64,000 nt of DNA from Leucocoprinus leucothites (lineage: Eukaryota; Basidiomycota; Agaricomycetes; Agaricales; Agaricaceae), in NCBI GenBank assembly GCA_013368445.1, contig JAACJO010000012.1, positions 310,001 through 374,000 on the forward strand. Reading direction: 5' to 3'. The translations under genes and the position numbers were made by a program. The notes beneath the pieces were generated by a model. It made no database searches. It was not told the DNA's origin and was given only the letters and a program-made list of their open reading frames with translations. Position 1 is the first letter of the stretch, and each line of letters starts with the position of its first letter. Positions 12,206 through 24,225 of the stretch are shown here, in pieces.

Positions 12206-15200
12206 TCAAATTATTGCAATCGTCGGACTTTGTACTATATGACCAATTAGTTGTACACATATTCATCAGCATTTAATAGTTCGTCTGATCCTGGTGAGCG
12301 ACGAGGGAATTCCCAAAGGTTCCACAGTGGCCAAGGTCATTCCAGCCCCACAATATCCGAGTCATATTAACCGTGGCGGCGGACAGGCAAAAAGAACCCC
12401 TGCAGTTTTAATAATACGTTCACCCAAAGGTACAGATCTTGATCCGCTGAGAAACGCTGAATATTCTTGTTGGTTCAATCACTCTATCTGACATTCCAGG
12501 AGAAGCATTTATCCAGATCAAGGCCTGCACCAGAAAGCACAATGAAACGAAAGAAACTGACAAAAAAAGCGTTGCTTTACGATTGGAACGAGGGGATGCT
12601 AAGTCTTCACAACGGAATTCTCTGGTCAAATGTCCGAACAGGACGACATTTCAAGGCGGCACGGCACCCATAATAGAAATCACATCAGTTATTGTTACCA
12701 GTCCAATAGAACCAACAAGGCCATGAGTGCATGAAACAGACAAGTAACCGAGATGAAACTCCCGGATGGGACGTAGATCGCGGTTAAAGCGCGCCGCCGG
12801 CTTTGATGCATCTCTTCGGGTTAAATAGTTATGCTGATTTCCGATTTCATCTCCCCGAGCCCTTCATGACGAGCGCCCGCTATGGATGAATTCCGATTTC
12901 GGAAAGATTTAGCTGAGTGTTGATTCCCAAGAGATCATGGAAGGTTTAAAGCTCTGGGTGCTCGTAATCATCGTTCCAGGGTTTCAACAGGTAACCGTAA
13001 GCAGATTATTGGCATAGATAACGTTCCTGGGGCCCATACCACTGTCAAAAGGTGTTATTCCGGAAACAGGTAGAGAGTTGAAGCGTATAGAAACTAGATC
13101 ACAATATATCAGGCCACCAGGATGCTTATCGAGAGCTAGTCCTCTAGAACACTCCACATCCAACGAATATTGCGTCCGGGTGGAGTACAAATGATGATGA
13201 AGTGCTCGGGAGCTAGTTGTTCGGGTTGGAGTGCTCGGGGTGTAACTTGAAGGGGGTAAAAGGCTCATAGTATGAGCCTCATACTTACCCTCGGCAGTGC
13301 ACGTCAACGGACAAGGTGTTTTGGGAAAGACGATGACTTATCGACATGATATCCGAACTCGAAAGTCCGGAACTGAGTGAGGTGTTCAATTTTGTATAGT
13401 GGCGGAGTGGCAAATTATCAGACCACGAGGAATCAATACATTGGACAGGTTCCGTCACAGTCCATACCAGCGAAGGCAGAGATATTAATGATATCATACT
13501 GACTCCGGCTGCTCGTTTATGGCGAGGCTTCGGCGAGAATGTGAAAAGCAGTTTAAATTTGAGTTCACACTGGGCGTTGGGCTAGACCAAGGAGTTGGCG
13601 CTTGGCGATTTTGTTCGACTGAACTGACATGACGGTGGAGAAGAAAACGGACCTTGGGAGGGGAAAGCGGTCAATAGCTTGAGATCAGATGACTGGGGTG
13701 GGATAGTAGTGGTTTTAATTCAAAGTGGGAAAGATAATTCAAGGTGCCTTACATATGTCTGAATCTGATCGATGATCCTTCAGCTTCAGCGCTTTCAGCT
13801 CCGGTTCCTGAAAACAAACTCTAAGTCTCGGCTTCCAATTTATCGCTTACAGTCACGATGATGGGTTCGAAGTTATTGAGCCGAAACGCGGGCAGGGAAA
13901 ACCGCCACTAAATGTGGCCGTCACCCTCAAAGACAGTATCCGTGCCACGAACTTTATGGCATTGGTACGACGGACCTAGTGAATACGTACATGAAAACCG
14001 AGGTCTTCATGCTTTCACTTGAAATTGCGACATTGAGTCCCTGAAACACCATGTAACGTTTGTTTTGTCATACGGTGAACAAGATTGAAATGGGTCTTTA
14101 CACTTAGATTACGACTCTTTACGTCGAACCCCGCAGATAACTGCTGAGCTCAGGCTAGAGCTACTGAGGCTGCCGGCACTCTTACTGCAGTACATCACTG
14201 TCCTCGGTGTGGTGTACCCTGCCAACATTTTGAAATTCGAACCTCGAGCCATTTCAGCTTTGTGACATACCCACGTTGGGATCTCCGGGAGAAAACCGGA
14301 GAATAAAAGTAATATAGTTGTATGAGGAAGGATGACGGCAGGGCGGAACACCGGTGAAGTGACCACTGACTATCAATAGACTTTGATGCATACTACACAA
14401 AGTGATACCAGAGCACTGGGTTACCTGCCAGCACGTGATGCTCGCCTGAAATCTCTGAAATCTGAATGCTTGTCAGAGACCGCGTCACGACTGAGTGACA
14501 CAGTACGTGTAACTGTCATTGACTTGTTGATAGCTCACTAAGAATCCGAGAGTGAGAAAAAAAAATGCGACGGCGAAGTGACTTTTTACCCCTGCCACCC
14601 GATAGACATCACGAAAATGAATACATCCAGTGGAAGAGATAGCTCAGGAGGTCGCTTAGAAGCTCGGTTGTATAGTATTCGGATGTCGAAAGGATTGTAT
14701 GTCATGATACGCAGGTCATAACCGAAAACGGTGTGAATCAGTGTGAATCCGACTTCTATAAATCGTTCGAGCACGTTCATGATTCATCGTCAACGGAATC
14801 GTCTCCTTAGCTTGCGTCTCAAAATCCTGCCTTTTGGTAATCTATTTCCCCGAGGCCGAGCGCAATTCATAGTTGCGGCGACCAACATTATTTTCCTCCG
14901 CGGAACCAAGTTTTTACATACGTAGTCCTGGGGGATGTGGATACGTACACTGTTGGTCGCCTCAACAGAGGTGGCGGGGCCACAACGCCACGACCACAAA
15001 AATACATGTTTCCACACTAAAAGCAACACGATCACAGGTCCTGAGAACTTACACGTTGAACTATTTACATGATTCGGCGAACAATCATCCAAAAAATTTC
15101 ATTCAACACGTAGGTACATACTTTCCAAATCCATGATGACTACAGTCATCGGGTGCCGCTTGGTGGGAGTTGCGTTGCAGAATAAGGTAAAATGATCGAA

Positions 15201-17877
15201 TTGGGCGTGCCCTTCCGCTTCTTTCCCTGGAAAATCCCTGGCCTAGGAGATAATGGGCCTGGTGAGGATTATGTACGTATAATGCCGGAGTGGGCTCAGC
15301 CTCTGTTGGGATGCTAATACTTCTGAAAGAAAGCGTGACGGTCATCGAGTGTCCAGGCCGCGGATTTCTCAGGGTTGATAACGGTGGAGTACTGGCAAGG
15401 GTCGCAGCTACTAAACCTGAGCACAAAGGTAATTTCAAGCTCCGCGAGCTGATCATTTTCTCTTCAGCTGTCTCTGTGGAACTGAAATCACGGCCGTGAC
15501 GACGAGTGTATGCGAATATTATGTTATGGACATCGTGTCTCTTGCTACAGCGACACAGCCCCATCGTCGACGTTGTCGACAAGGTTGCTATCACTGGCAT
15601 CTGCCAACTCAAAGCGGCAAAGCATACCGAAGGAGTATGCGGCCCTCCAAAAGAATTGCTCAGGAGCGTATATTCACTGGCAGATGGAGATGCCGAAGGT
15701 AACTTTAATTTCCACATGTGCGCTAAAACAGCCTCGCGGTCTCGCTTGTCAAAAAGTATATTCAACTAGCAATTTCTTTTTGTGCCTGCCAAACTGTCGA
15801 GCAAGTTGGACATCGGGCGTAGCGAAGTGGTTTAAACGAGGTTTTGCTGACGGGGAGATATTACGAGCAAATCGAAAATGCAGATAAGCATAGTATGGAA
15901 GATTGGTGAACATACACGAGGTACGAGCTTTTCGGAGTGTTTTGGTGTCTGATTAAAGGGACTGGGTTGATCAGAAGGCGAGAGTGTTTGGCTGAAGGCG
16001 TGGTTCTGAAGAAGCATGATTGAGTCTGCGCATGGAAGCAAGGAGATGAGGAATCACAGTTGATCTTCTGTTAAGAATGTAAAATTTAAGCAAGAAGCAT
16101 TGAGCGCTGAAACTAGTAGACGATGGAAATATGCATCGTCTAATGGTCAAGTATTCCGTTTTGACGGGAAAGAAATTGAGCTCCGACTATCATGGAAGGA
16201 GAGATACAGTGGGTTTCCGCCTTGATGCGGCCAAATTTGATTCTGATGAGTATCATGGGAGAGAGCACAACAATGGACAAGCGGATTTAACAGCTACGCC
16301 GTATATTGAATAGCTACTACCATAAACTGGATACGAAAGACAAACGAGAGAAAAAACATGTGAAACGTGTTTTGTAAAGCGATTAACTTCGGTTGAGATT
16401 CGGTTGGCCCATGGGATACTTGCAGGTGGCATGTTTGGGAAGGAGGGAAGTAAGTCGGGGGCGGTCACTGAGAACTGATTGACTGTCTCCATTTTGTGGC
16501 ACCCGATGAGAAGTGTTGCCGCTGTAATGCCTTTTTTTTGGCCCTTTAGGCCGTCAAACGAGAGGAAGGAGATGGCGGATATACACTAGCTGATGTCCGT
16601 GACCTTTGTGAGGAGGCCAGGATCGCGATTCGCAGAACTAGTTATATGATCGATCGGAGTCGAGGACAAGAATTAGCCTGATGTTTGATGTTTGATGCCT
16701 GATGCCTGATGCCTGATGTTTTGGGGGCTCTTGGGGGCACAATTTCCAGGTGAAATAAATGGAGGCATGCCACTAATGAAGTAGCTGTTCATGTTAATGA
16801 CTTGAAGGGCTGTAGGAGGGGGATTCAAAAGGCACATTAGTCGCAGGCTGTCAGAGCAACAAGGACAATGATCAGGAGGTTACTAGGGTAAACTTCTTTT
16901 GTCAGTTGCAATAACACGGAGAAGCAATTTCCTAGGGACAAGCAAAGACGATGTGCAGGGCGGAACCAAATTAGGCTGTCCTTTGGGACACATGGTTGCA
17001 AGTAAAGGCAGAGAGACAGGGAAATCAAGCAGTGGGAGATACCACGGCGGTGTTCCACGTGAAATAAGGCTGCAATGGGGAAGTAGTCCGGAGGTAGATA
17101 TAAGGACACGTTATGGCCGATTTGAAAGAGGGCTTGTGATTTTAGAATGATGCGGAGAGCTGCTAAAGGCAGAAATTGCACGCGAGCAGTTTCTATGAAA
17201 AAGTTGGCAGAGACAGGTTGTGAAGCTACATGGCGATCGCTTGGTGTTGAAGCAAAAATCTGAAGGACCGAGAGCTCCGGGTTTATAACAGGTGTATCAA
17301 GATATTATAAGACCAAGCTATGTCACTGAGTGGGTTAACTTGTAGTGATAGCCATTTCTCCGATGACCGATGCAACGTCCGAGTGGTATTGTTTCAGCTG
17401 GAGCGGATCACAATCGGTATTGGGGGAGGAACCGGGGGTTATGATGGTATTGGGGCGTCGGTTTGGAGATGAAGCGAGTACATGACATGAGTAGGAGAGT
17501 ACGGAGCGATGAAGCGACGCTGAATGAGCAGAGTTGAAGCTGAAGAGTTGTTACCAGCGATACAGTACGATGTGGTTCGTGTGTGTGCGCCGAGGCCGAG
17601 GTGGAACGCGAAAATTGGCCAGTGCGTCGGGGGCCCAGAGAGCTGGACCCAAGCTGGGGAGGGGAGACGCCGAGGATTGACAGGGTGTGACAGTGTGACA
17701 GGGATGTACGGCAGCCCTGGCTCGAATAGGCGATGGCGAGATCGAGTACGGACAGATCTCATTCATCTCACCTGGGAATCGCCCTCCCGTAATCTCTATA
17801 TGCACTGCACCACATCCTCGCCTCTTTCTTCCGTTCATACTTGACTTCCCCCTCCTCCTCAAACCCCTTTCCCTCGA
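12206..17877. other. Gene-poor region, 5.7 kb
   Basis: This is the longest stretch without a recognisable gene. The largest open frame, 15103-15765 on the minus strand (220 codons), has overlapping open frames on the other strand and no domain, so it looks like a stop-poor stretch rather than a gene. A heptamer tandem repeat lies at 16680-16721. The last 150 nt before 17878 are pyrimidine-rich and serve G-alpha 2. Long non-coding RNA or very diverged relics cannot be excluded from sequence alone. Confidence 0.45.
16680..16721. repeat. Heptamer tandem repeat, six units
   Basis: Six consecutive 7-nt units read GATGTTT, GATGTTT, GATGCCT (three times) and GATGTTT. Two TTGGGGGC words follow directly. 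This is a minisatellite in intergenic DNA. Confidence 0.85.
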
Positions 17878-20283
17878 ATGCCCAAGTTCAAGCGCACCCA
17901 CGATTCATACAATGCCGACGAGGATCCTCTCGCCAGGGCCATTGCACCCCCAGCAGATGAATCTCCCAAGGCCCGCGAGGTCCGCCTTGCAGAAGAGGCT
18001 GAGGCGCAGCGCAGGTCAGATGCTATCGACGAAGAGCTCAACAGACAGAGAATGGCAGAGAGAAAGGCCCCCAAGTGTATTCGAGTCCTGCTGCTCGGTG
18101 CGTGTTCTTCATCCCCCCACGCTGCGACTCCACTAACTCTGCTCTGCTGTGCAGGCCAGAGCGAATCTGGTAAGCCGGTCTTTGTTCCCAACTTCCTAAC
18201 GCTTATCATACTCCCCAGGGAAATCCACTACTCTGAAGAGTGAGTTGTTTGGTCATATGTTGATTTCTCCGTTTGCTTATTCTTCGTGGAACTGGAAGAT
18301 TTCCAGCTGATCCATTCTCCAAAGGTTAGCTTCTTGCACCGCGGAAACTCCAAAATCTCACCCATTTCTGTAGGCGTTCCGCGCTGAGAAGGCATCGTGG
18401 AGAGCTGTCGTCCAGCTAAACGTAGCCCGATCCATCCGTCTCATTCTCGAGGCTATGACCGACGCTCAGACGCCTCCAGGCTCTCGATCGAATTCACCCA
18501 TACCCACCGCTGACCTTCCCACCCTTACCCCCGAGCATCTCCGTCTCAAGATGCGCCTTCTACCGTTGCAACAGGTTGAAGAGAACCTCTTGCGTCGCTT
18601 GTCTTCTGCGGGATCCGCCGAAATCGAAGCTACTCATCTATCACCTATGACAAATCTCCCTTATTCTGGTAGAGCCGCAAAGGGAAAAGAGGTCACTGTC
18701 AACTCCACCTCACAATGGAAAGGCGCCTTCAGCCGTCTCTTGTCCCATGCAAGATCCAGCTTCGAGAGTGGTGCAGATATTAACTTCGAAGATCCCAATG
18801 ACCCTGGTGTTATACTTCATGCGTGTGCCGAAGACATGATTCAGCTCTGGAATGATCCTACGATCAAAGCCCTTCTATCAGCACGAAAACAGCGACTGGA
18901 GGATATGGCTGGTTTGTAAGTAGGCTATTTGGTCCATTGGATATCCATCTAATCACCCCATAGCTTCCTCGACTCCCTGGAGCGAGTGACATCGCTTCGA
19001 TATGTGCCAACAGATGGTAAGTCTGTCAGTCTACTAGATAGAGCGGCCTAGTCATTTCGGATCTGTTCAGAGGATATTCTGCGAGCGCGCCTAAAGACAA
19101 TCGGTGTCTCTGAGCACCGCTTCACTCTAAAAGCTGGTACGTGAGATACGTGCTGCGACTTACCATTATTCCTCAACGAGATTCAGGAAATATGCTGAGC
19201 CACGATTGGCGTGTCTACGATGTGGGAGGTGCACGGTCCTTGGTAAGTTCGGCGTCCTTGTTACCTTTCCCATCCATCTGTTGACAGTCATGGTCTTGGC
19301 ATTGTCATGTTTCTGTAGCGTGGTAAGTGGAATTTTGACATATCAATGGTCGCAATATCTCAGTGGTTCCATCATCAGCTGCGTGGGCACCATTCTTTGA
19401 CAACATGGATGCGATTATTTTCCTCGCACCAATATCGTGCTTCGATCAGGTTCGTTTCCGGCTCTGTCACCCATTTCAGCGCTTCTTAAGCTAGTGTTAC
19501 CGGAACACAGGTGCTTGAAGAAGATCCCTCTGTCAACCGACTGGTGAGTTATATGTTCTAGGACATGTTCGAGGCAGTTTCCTGAACACCTGTGAAATTA
19601 CAGGAAGATTCAATATTACTTTGGAAATCGATCGTGTCAAATCCACTTCTCAAGACTACGGAGTTAGTTCTTTTCCTGAATAAGACCGACATCATGCGTG
19701 GTGGGTGATTTCGAATTCTGGATAATCTCTTTCTCAAAATCCCCCCGTCCAGCCAAACTTCAAGCAGGAATACAATTCGGTCACTACGTGATATCATACG
19801 GGAACCGGCCCAACGATTATGAGAATGCTGCTACGTGTGAGTACTAATGCTCTAGCCTACCCTATTTTTTTTACATGTAACGAGACTGACAAATATTCGC
19901 ACAGACCTCAAGAAGAAGTTTGGTGGGTTTCACAGATATCAGAAATCGGGCTTCTGTTCCTGATGCTAGTTAATATTAATAGCTGCTCTGCACAAGCAAC
20001 ATTCACCTTCACCGCGGGTGTTCTACTGCCATATGACGAAAGTTACAGTGCGTGATCAATCGACCTTACTCTTTAGTAACTAAGGTGTATTTTCGGGCCC
20101 ATGTAGGATCCTAAATCGACACAACACATTTTAGGCAACGGTGCGTTCTCCGCTACCCAGTCTAGTGACCTTATTGCATTTGGTCACTAGAAATTAAACC
20201 GGGGTTACTAATGACTTCCTTTTGTCTCTATAGTCAAGGATATGGTCATCAGGCAGAACCTTCAAGACAGTAGTTTAGTCTAA
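17878..20283 (+). CDS. Divergent heterotrimeric G-protein alpha subunit 2
   Basis: Many short exons. The start MPKFKRTHDSYNADEDPLAR matches the exon-1 pattern of G-alpha 1 (DPLA...; IRVL-LG at the exon end). Spliced motifs are the P-loop GQSESGKST across three exons, an extended helical domain with a Ser/Pro insert (about 18455-18915), switch I RARLKTIG with the catalytic Arg and Mg-binding Thr, switch II DVGGARSLRAAW, LNKTDI, and a C-terminal helix ending NVKDMVIRQNLQDSSLV. The catalytic Gln of DVGGQR is replaced by Ala, and TCAT is TKVT. The C-terminus shows the usual receptor-contact helix. Family role: receptor-coupled GTP switch; GTPase weakness is inferred. It shares intron positions and unusual residues with G-alpha 1, so the two are paralogues. 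Confidence 0.85.
19319..19322 (+). other. Candidate 4-nt microexon in switch II of G-alpha 2
   Basis: TCTGTAG precedes CGTG and GTAAGT follows it. Joining ...CGGTCCTTG + CGTG + CTGCGTGG gives GGARSLRAAW, which aligns residue for residue with the family GGQRSERKKW. Without these 4 nt the frame is lost. Confidence 0.55.
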
Positions 20284-22409
20284 ATTTTCCTGCCCCGCGC
20301 TGATCGACCCTCTGGCGCTTGTCGTCCATTGACACAGATTGGCCGCGGATTATTATCCCCATGCCGACCTCCGAAGTTACAATTCTCCTAATCTGACGGG
20401 CTTGCCAGCCATTCGGGCATTTATCCTTCACTTTAAAAGCCATATCCTTCTTCCTTGATTCATTTCTTGTGATTCTGATGGACAGTGGGTAGGGAGGGCA
20501 CTGGATCACATTGACCCAGTTTTTCATCCCCCCCCCCTTCTTGTTTAATTCCTTCCCCTTGTTGTCCACACTCGAGCTCTGCTCGAAGTACTACTTCCTT
20601 CCCTCTCCAAGATTACCACTCCGCCACCCCCACGCCGGATGGGCTTAGCCTTTCAGTCTCGTGCCAGATTTCCATGCCTTTCGACGAACACGACAACGAG
20701 TTTTCCGGGACACAATGCAACCTACATCCATTGTTTGCGTTCAGCGTCGGCCTTCCAAATCCTCCAACATCCGCCGCTTGGTATCATTTTACCCTACCTG
20801 CCTTTGTTCCACCCTTACGCTTGTGCATCCCACCATCACCGTGTACTTAGTTCAATACTCCATAACTGGATATCCCAATACCTGTAATATATTCTGTGTA
20901 CAGTACACACTAATCTCTTCCCGTACATCCTTGGTTTCTCTTGTCCTCCTTTATAGTTGTTTGTTTGTATATAAGTAGGTAGTAGCTGGATGCGGCAAAC
21001 GTGAATGAGTGCAATTTAGCCTATGATCGCCAATTACGAGCTGCTTGAGAGAGTGAATATCAAGTCTTAATGGGGGAATGTTCTGTGTGTATCTTGGGAC
21101 CAGAGTTGACGATGAGTCAAGGTCATGTGTAAGTGGAGGCGCTGCGCCTTTGCCAGTCTAGGTCACCAGCCACGACCTTGTAGGATATATAGCGCGCTTA
21201 TCAGGTGCCGAATGAAGAGCATTTAGCGCTCAAATCAGGTTCGCGAAGACTCCGGGGGAAGATATGCACACTGTACACGTCTTTGCAGATTGTATATACT
21301 TGCAAAGAGGTGGGTTATGCTGGGATTTAATAAGGCTCTAACGCGTGAGCTAGATCAGGATCTGATGTATTGAATTGCAATTTTTAAGTGGAAACCTTCG
21401 CAAAGTTGATGATATTTCATAATTGAGCTTGGTTCGGGTGTTCGTGACTATGTAAACATCAGAGTTGGTTAACCAAGGCAGGGGTAAAATGTATTGAGTT
21501 GTTCCGAGTCAGATGAGACGATTATTGAACATGTCAAGAGATATAAAGTGCTGGTGTGATTATGTTCTTCGAGTTGCTGAGGTTTTTCGTATCATAGTAA
21601 GAAAATACGAGATGAGCCTCGTTTGGTTTAACCCGAGCCAGCTCCGCAGATATACTAAATGTCAAGCTGATTACTGGGTTTATTAATGTCAGTTGCAGTG
21701 CTTGATCGGGAGCAGGAGTGGGGAGCCAGGAATAGCGCTAAGTGGTGATCACCGTTTTTGGCAAGAATGATACGTGAGAACCTGGATAGGGGCCTAGCGC
21801 TTAGCTATTGGGAGTTGATCCATTCGTCCATTTGTCCATCCAATTAAGTAAAGCGCAACAACGCTCCGTCCATCACGAACTTTCACACTCTGTAGATCAC
21901 AAAAATTACTCGACTATATTCTTGCTCTCATTTTTTATCGGTGCCCATTGACGCAGGCACAGGTCCCAAGAGTTATTCTCGATCCCACACTACACGCTTC
22001 TCAATTCAATAAAACGCGCGAAGTCTGATCTTCATTCCAGGCGCTCGGAAGGGCACCATTCTCGTATAGCATTTTGTACTCTGCGACAGTAACAATCTTC
22101 TCACTCCTCTCACTCCTCCTCCTTTTCGCTCCACTTCATCATCTGACCCCGCGGCGTTGACTTGCCCGCGTGTATTGATTCAAGCCAATACAACTACATT
22201 AGAGAAAGCACACATCGTCATCATCATCCGACATCGGAACCGACAAAGCACGCAGCCGAGCGTGACCAACGTCTGATTCTATCTTTCCCTTTCACTCAAC
22301 AGCGAACAAGAGCACCGAACAGATCTTACGGTAAACAAGAAGTACCGGTACCGAATTTATATCAAGCACCATTCAATCTTCAGCAGAGCGAGAACAAGAG
22401 AGATTCACG
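20284..22409. other. Intergenic, 2.1 kb; no supported gene
   Basis: The 3' flank of G-alpha 2 carries a C10-like run near 20530. The 300 nt before 22410 are C/T-rich with CACTCCT repeats, a typical leader of the next gene. Open frames here are short, overlapping and without domains. Confidence 0.45.
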
Positions 22410-24027
22410 ATGTCAGCGGATATCATGGGTGCCTTCAGTCCGCTGGACGAAATGATCCAGCTGATCTATCAGAGTATACACCAGTTTGTTGTGATGTCGA
22501 GCGTGACGCATGATAAGTGGACGGCACATGTGGGTATGGTAGGGGATGCAGGGCGGTGGTGGCGTGGTGTGTGGGAGGAGAAGGATGTTGTGAGCTTAGT
22601 TGTGAGTGCTCTGTTTCTCCCTGACTCAATTAAACTTTTCAGTTTATATATCTGAGACCTTGGGTGGTGGAGGAGTGTTATTTTTGGCACATGGGTCCGT
22701 TGCTATTGGGGTGTGAGCTGGTGTGAGTGGGAGAGATGTTGGTGGGGCTGGGTACACTGGTTTGTCCGTGCGATGAATCGATAGGCTTGGTTGGATTTGT
22801 GTCGAAGTATACCTGGTTCGAGGACGTGATAGATTGGAGTGTGCTGCGCATTATTTCCAAATATTTCGTGGGGGAGGTGTCTGCAAATTCGTGTCATGGG
22901 TTTGGCTGGCCATGATCTCGGTTTGTCTAGACTTTGTGATTTCGGAAGCATGCAGCTGGAACACGGAAAATACTAACGGAATTTTCGGTCCTTTGTGCCT
23001 TTAACAGGGACCCAAGCCTTCGGCAAAACTTTTGGATACCTTTGTGGACAAGCTGGTTGATTCGATCGTGGGCGGAGAGCTGTACTTGGCTGACTTTAGC
23101 ACCGAGAAAGGTGCGAAGATCAAGGTAAGTGCGGGAAATATTCACCAATTGCCCCAATTGATCAGTTATTCTGACGTCCTGTACTGTGGGGTACGGATTT
23201 AATCTTTACTCGCGGGCTTAGTTGACGTTCGGGCCTACGAGTGTGAAACCTATCTCAATGGCTTTGGATGAGATCACACCCGCAGAGGCTGCTGCGCATG
23301 CGACGAACGTCTTCCTTGAAGTAAGAGGCTCTAGTTCTATTAAACCCTCACCCCACTTCATGTTCATGATCGACGCCATACTTACAATGACATCCATTAT
23401 TACTTCTAACTGATTGCTTTTATGAAGATTGCCCTACAAGCACAGTCCCGGAAATGTCGATTGCACCCTTCAGCCTTCACATCTATATCTGTCCCTGCTA
23501 CAAGAGGTTCGGCAGGGGGCTCGAGGGCAACAGGCACTGAGACAAGTAGGTTGATAATATGCCCGGTTTCACTGGACCCGATAGCTTTGGAGATTTCTGA
23601 CGCTGTGCTTCCCAGCGGCCCGCGACCAAGGGACGAGAGAAGATACCGAAAAAGTTGAGATCATAACCGGTGGAAGTAGTAGTCCAAGCCATACAAAGGC
23701 TAGACCCAGGAGCCCGGAACTTGAGAGGCACGATGTAGAAGTGAAGGAGGCTGGGTATAACCATATGAAGACATCGAGAAGAGAAGAAAAGGAGAAGCCA
23801 AAGAAAAGACTGCTTTCCCCTTCTGAAAGTAAGTGATGATATTGATTTCATGATTGTTTTATGTTCCGGTTGCGATGCTAATGGATTGATTTGCAACAGA
23901 AACACAGCCGAGCGTTAAACCAAAAGCAACAGCGCGTCCGCCAGCTAAAGCTGGTGCGTCGCTGGCAAACCCGAATAAAAAGGCTCGCAAATTTCAGGCA
24001 ATGGAATTCGAGAGTGACGACGAGTAG
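22410..24027 (+). CDS. PAXX-like non-homologous end-joining factor (XRCC4 superfamily)
   Basis: Exons: 22410-22601, 23010-23124, 23221-23320, 23428-23549, 23619-23829 and 23900-24027 (approximate ends). The N-terminal part has a head-domain pattern with Trp-rich strands (DKWTAHVGMVG, GRWWRGVWEEKDV). KLTFGPTSVKPISMALDEIT and PAEAAAHATNVFLEIALQ follow, which match the strand-strand-helix order that closes the PAXX head. A basic Ser/Pro/Lys linker leads to the C-terminal tip SLANPNKKARKFQAMEFESD, strikingly like the Ku-binding tail of human PAXX (SLINP...K-KK...VDFD). In animals PAXX binds Ku70 at DNA breaks and stabilises end joining in the nucleus. The assignment is by motif recognition, not a database hit. 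The first intron (22602-23009, about 408 nt) is long for this genome and may hide a further small exon. Confidence 0.68.
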
Positions 24028-24225
24028 GGTATAGAGTATATGTCAAGGGAGCCGCAAGGAGCCCACGTTTGCAGGAAACGTGTATGTTAAGCAGGGCGGA
24101 GAATATGTAGACGGGCACATGAACACCTGCGGATGGATGTTCGGAAGTACCCGAAGAGGAAAGTGCATACCGAGTCGACTTTATTTAAACCACCATACTC
24201 TTCATATTCCACACTCTCTTCCCAC

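Noticed and set aside
15103..15765. 220-codon open frame on the minus strand in the gene-poor region
   Set aside because: Several other frames are also open here, there is no recognisable domain and no coherent start or splice context.
20525..20540. C-rich run considered as a telomere-like or structured element
   Set aside because: Single short homopolymer with no repeat unit.
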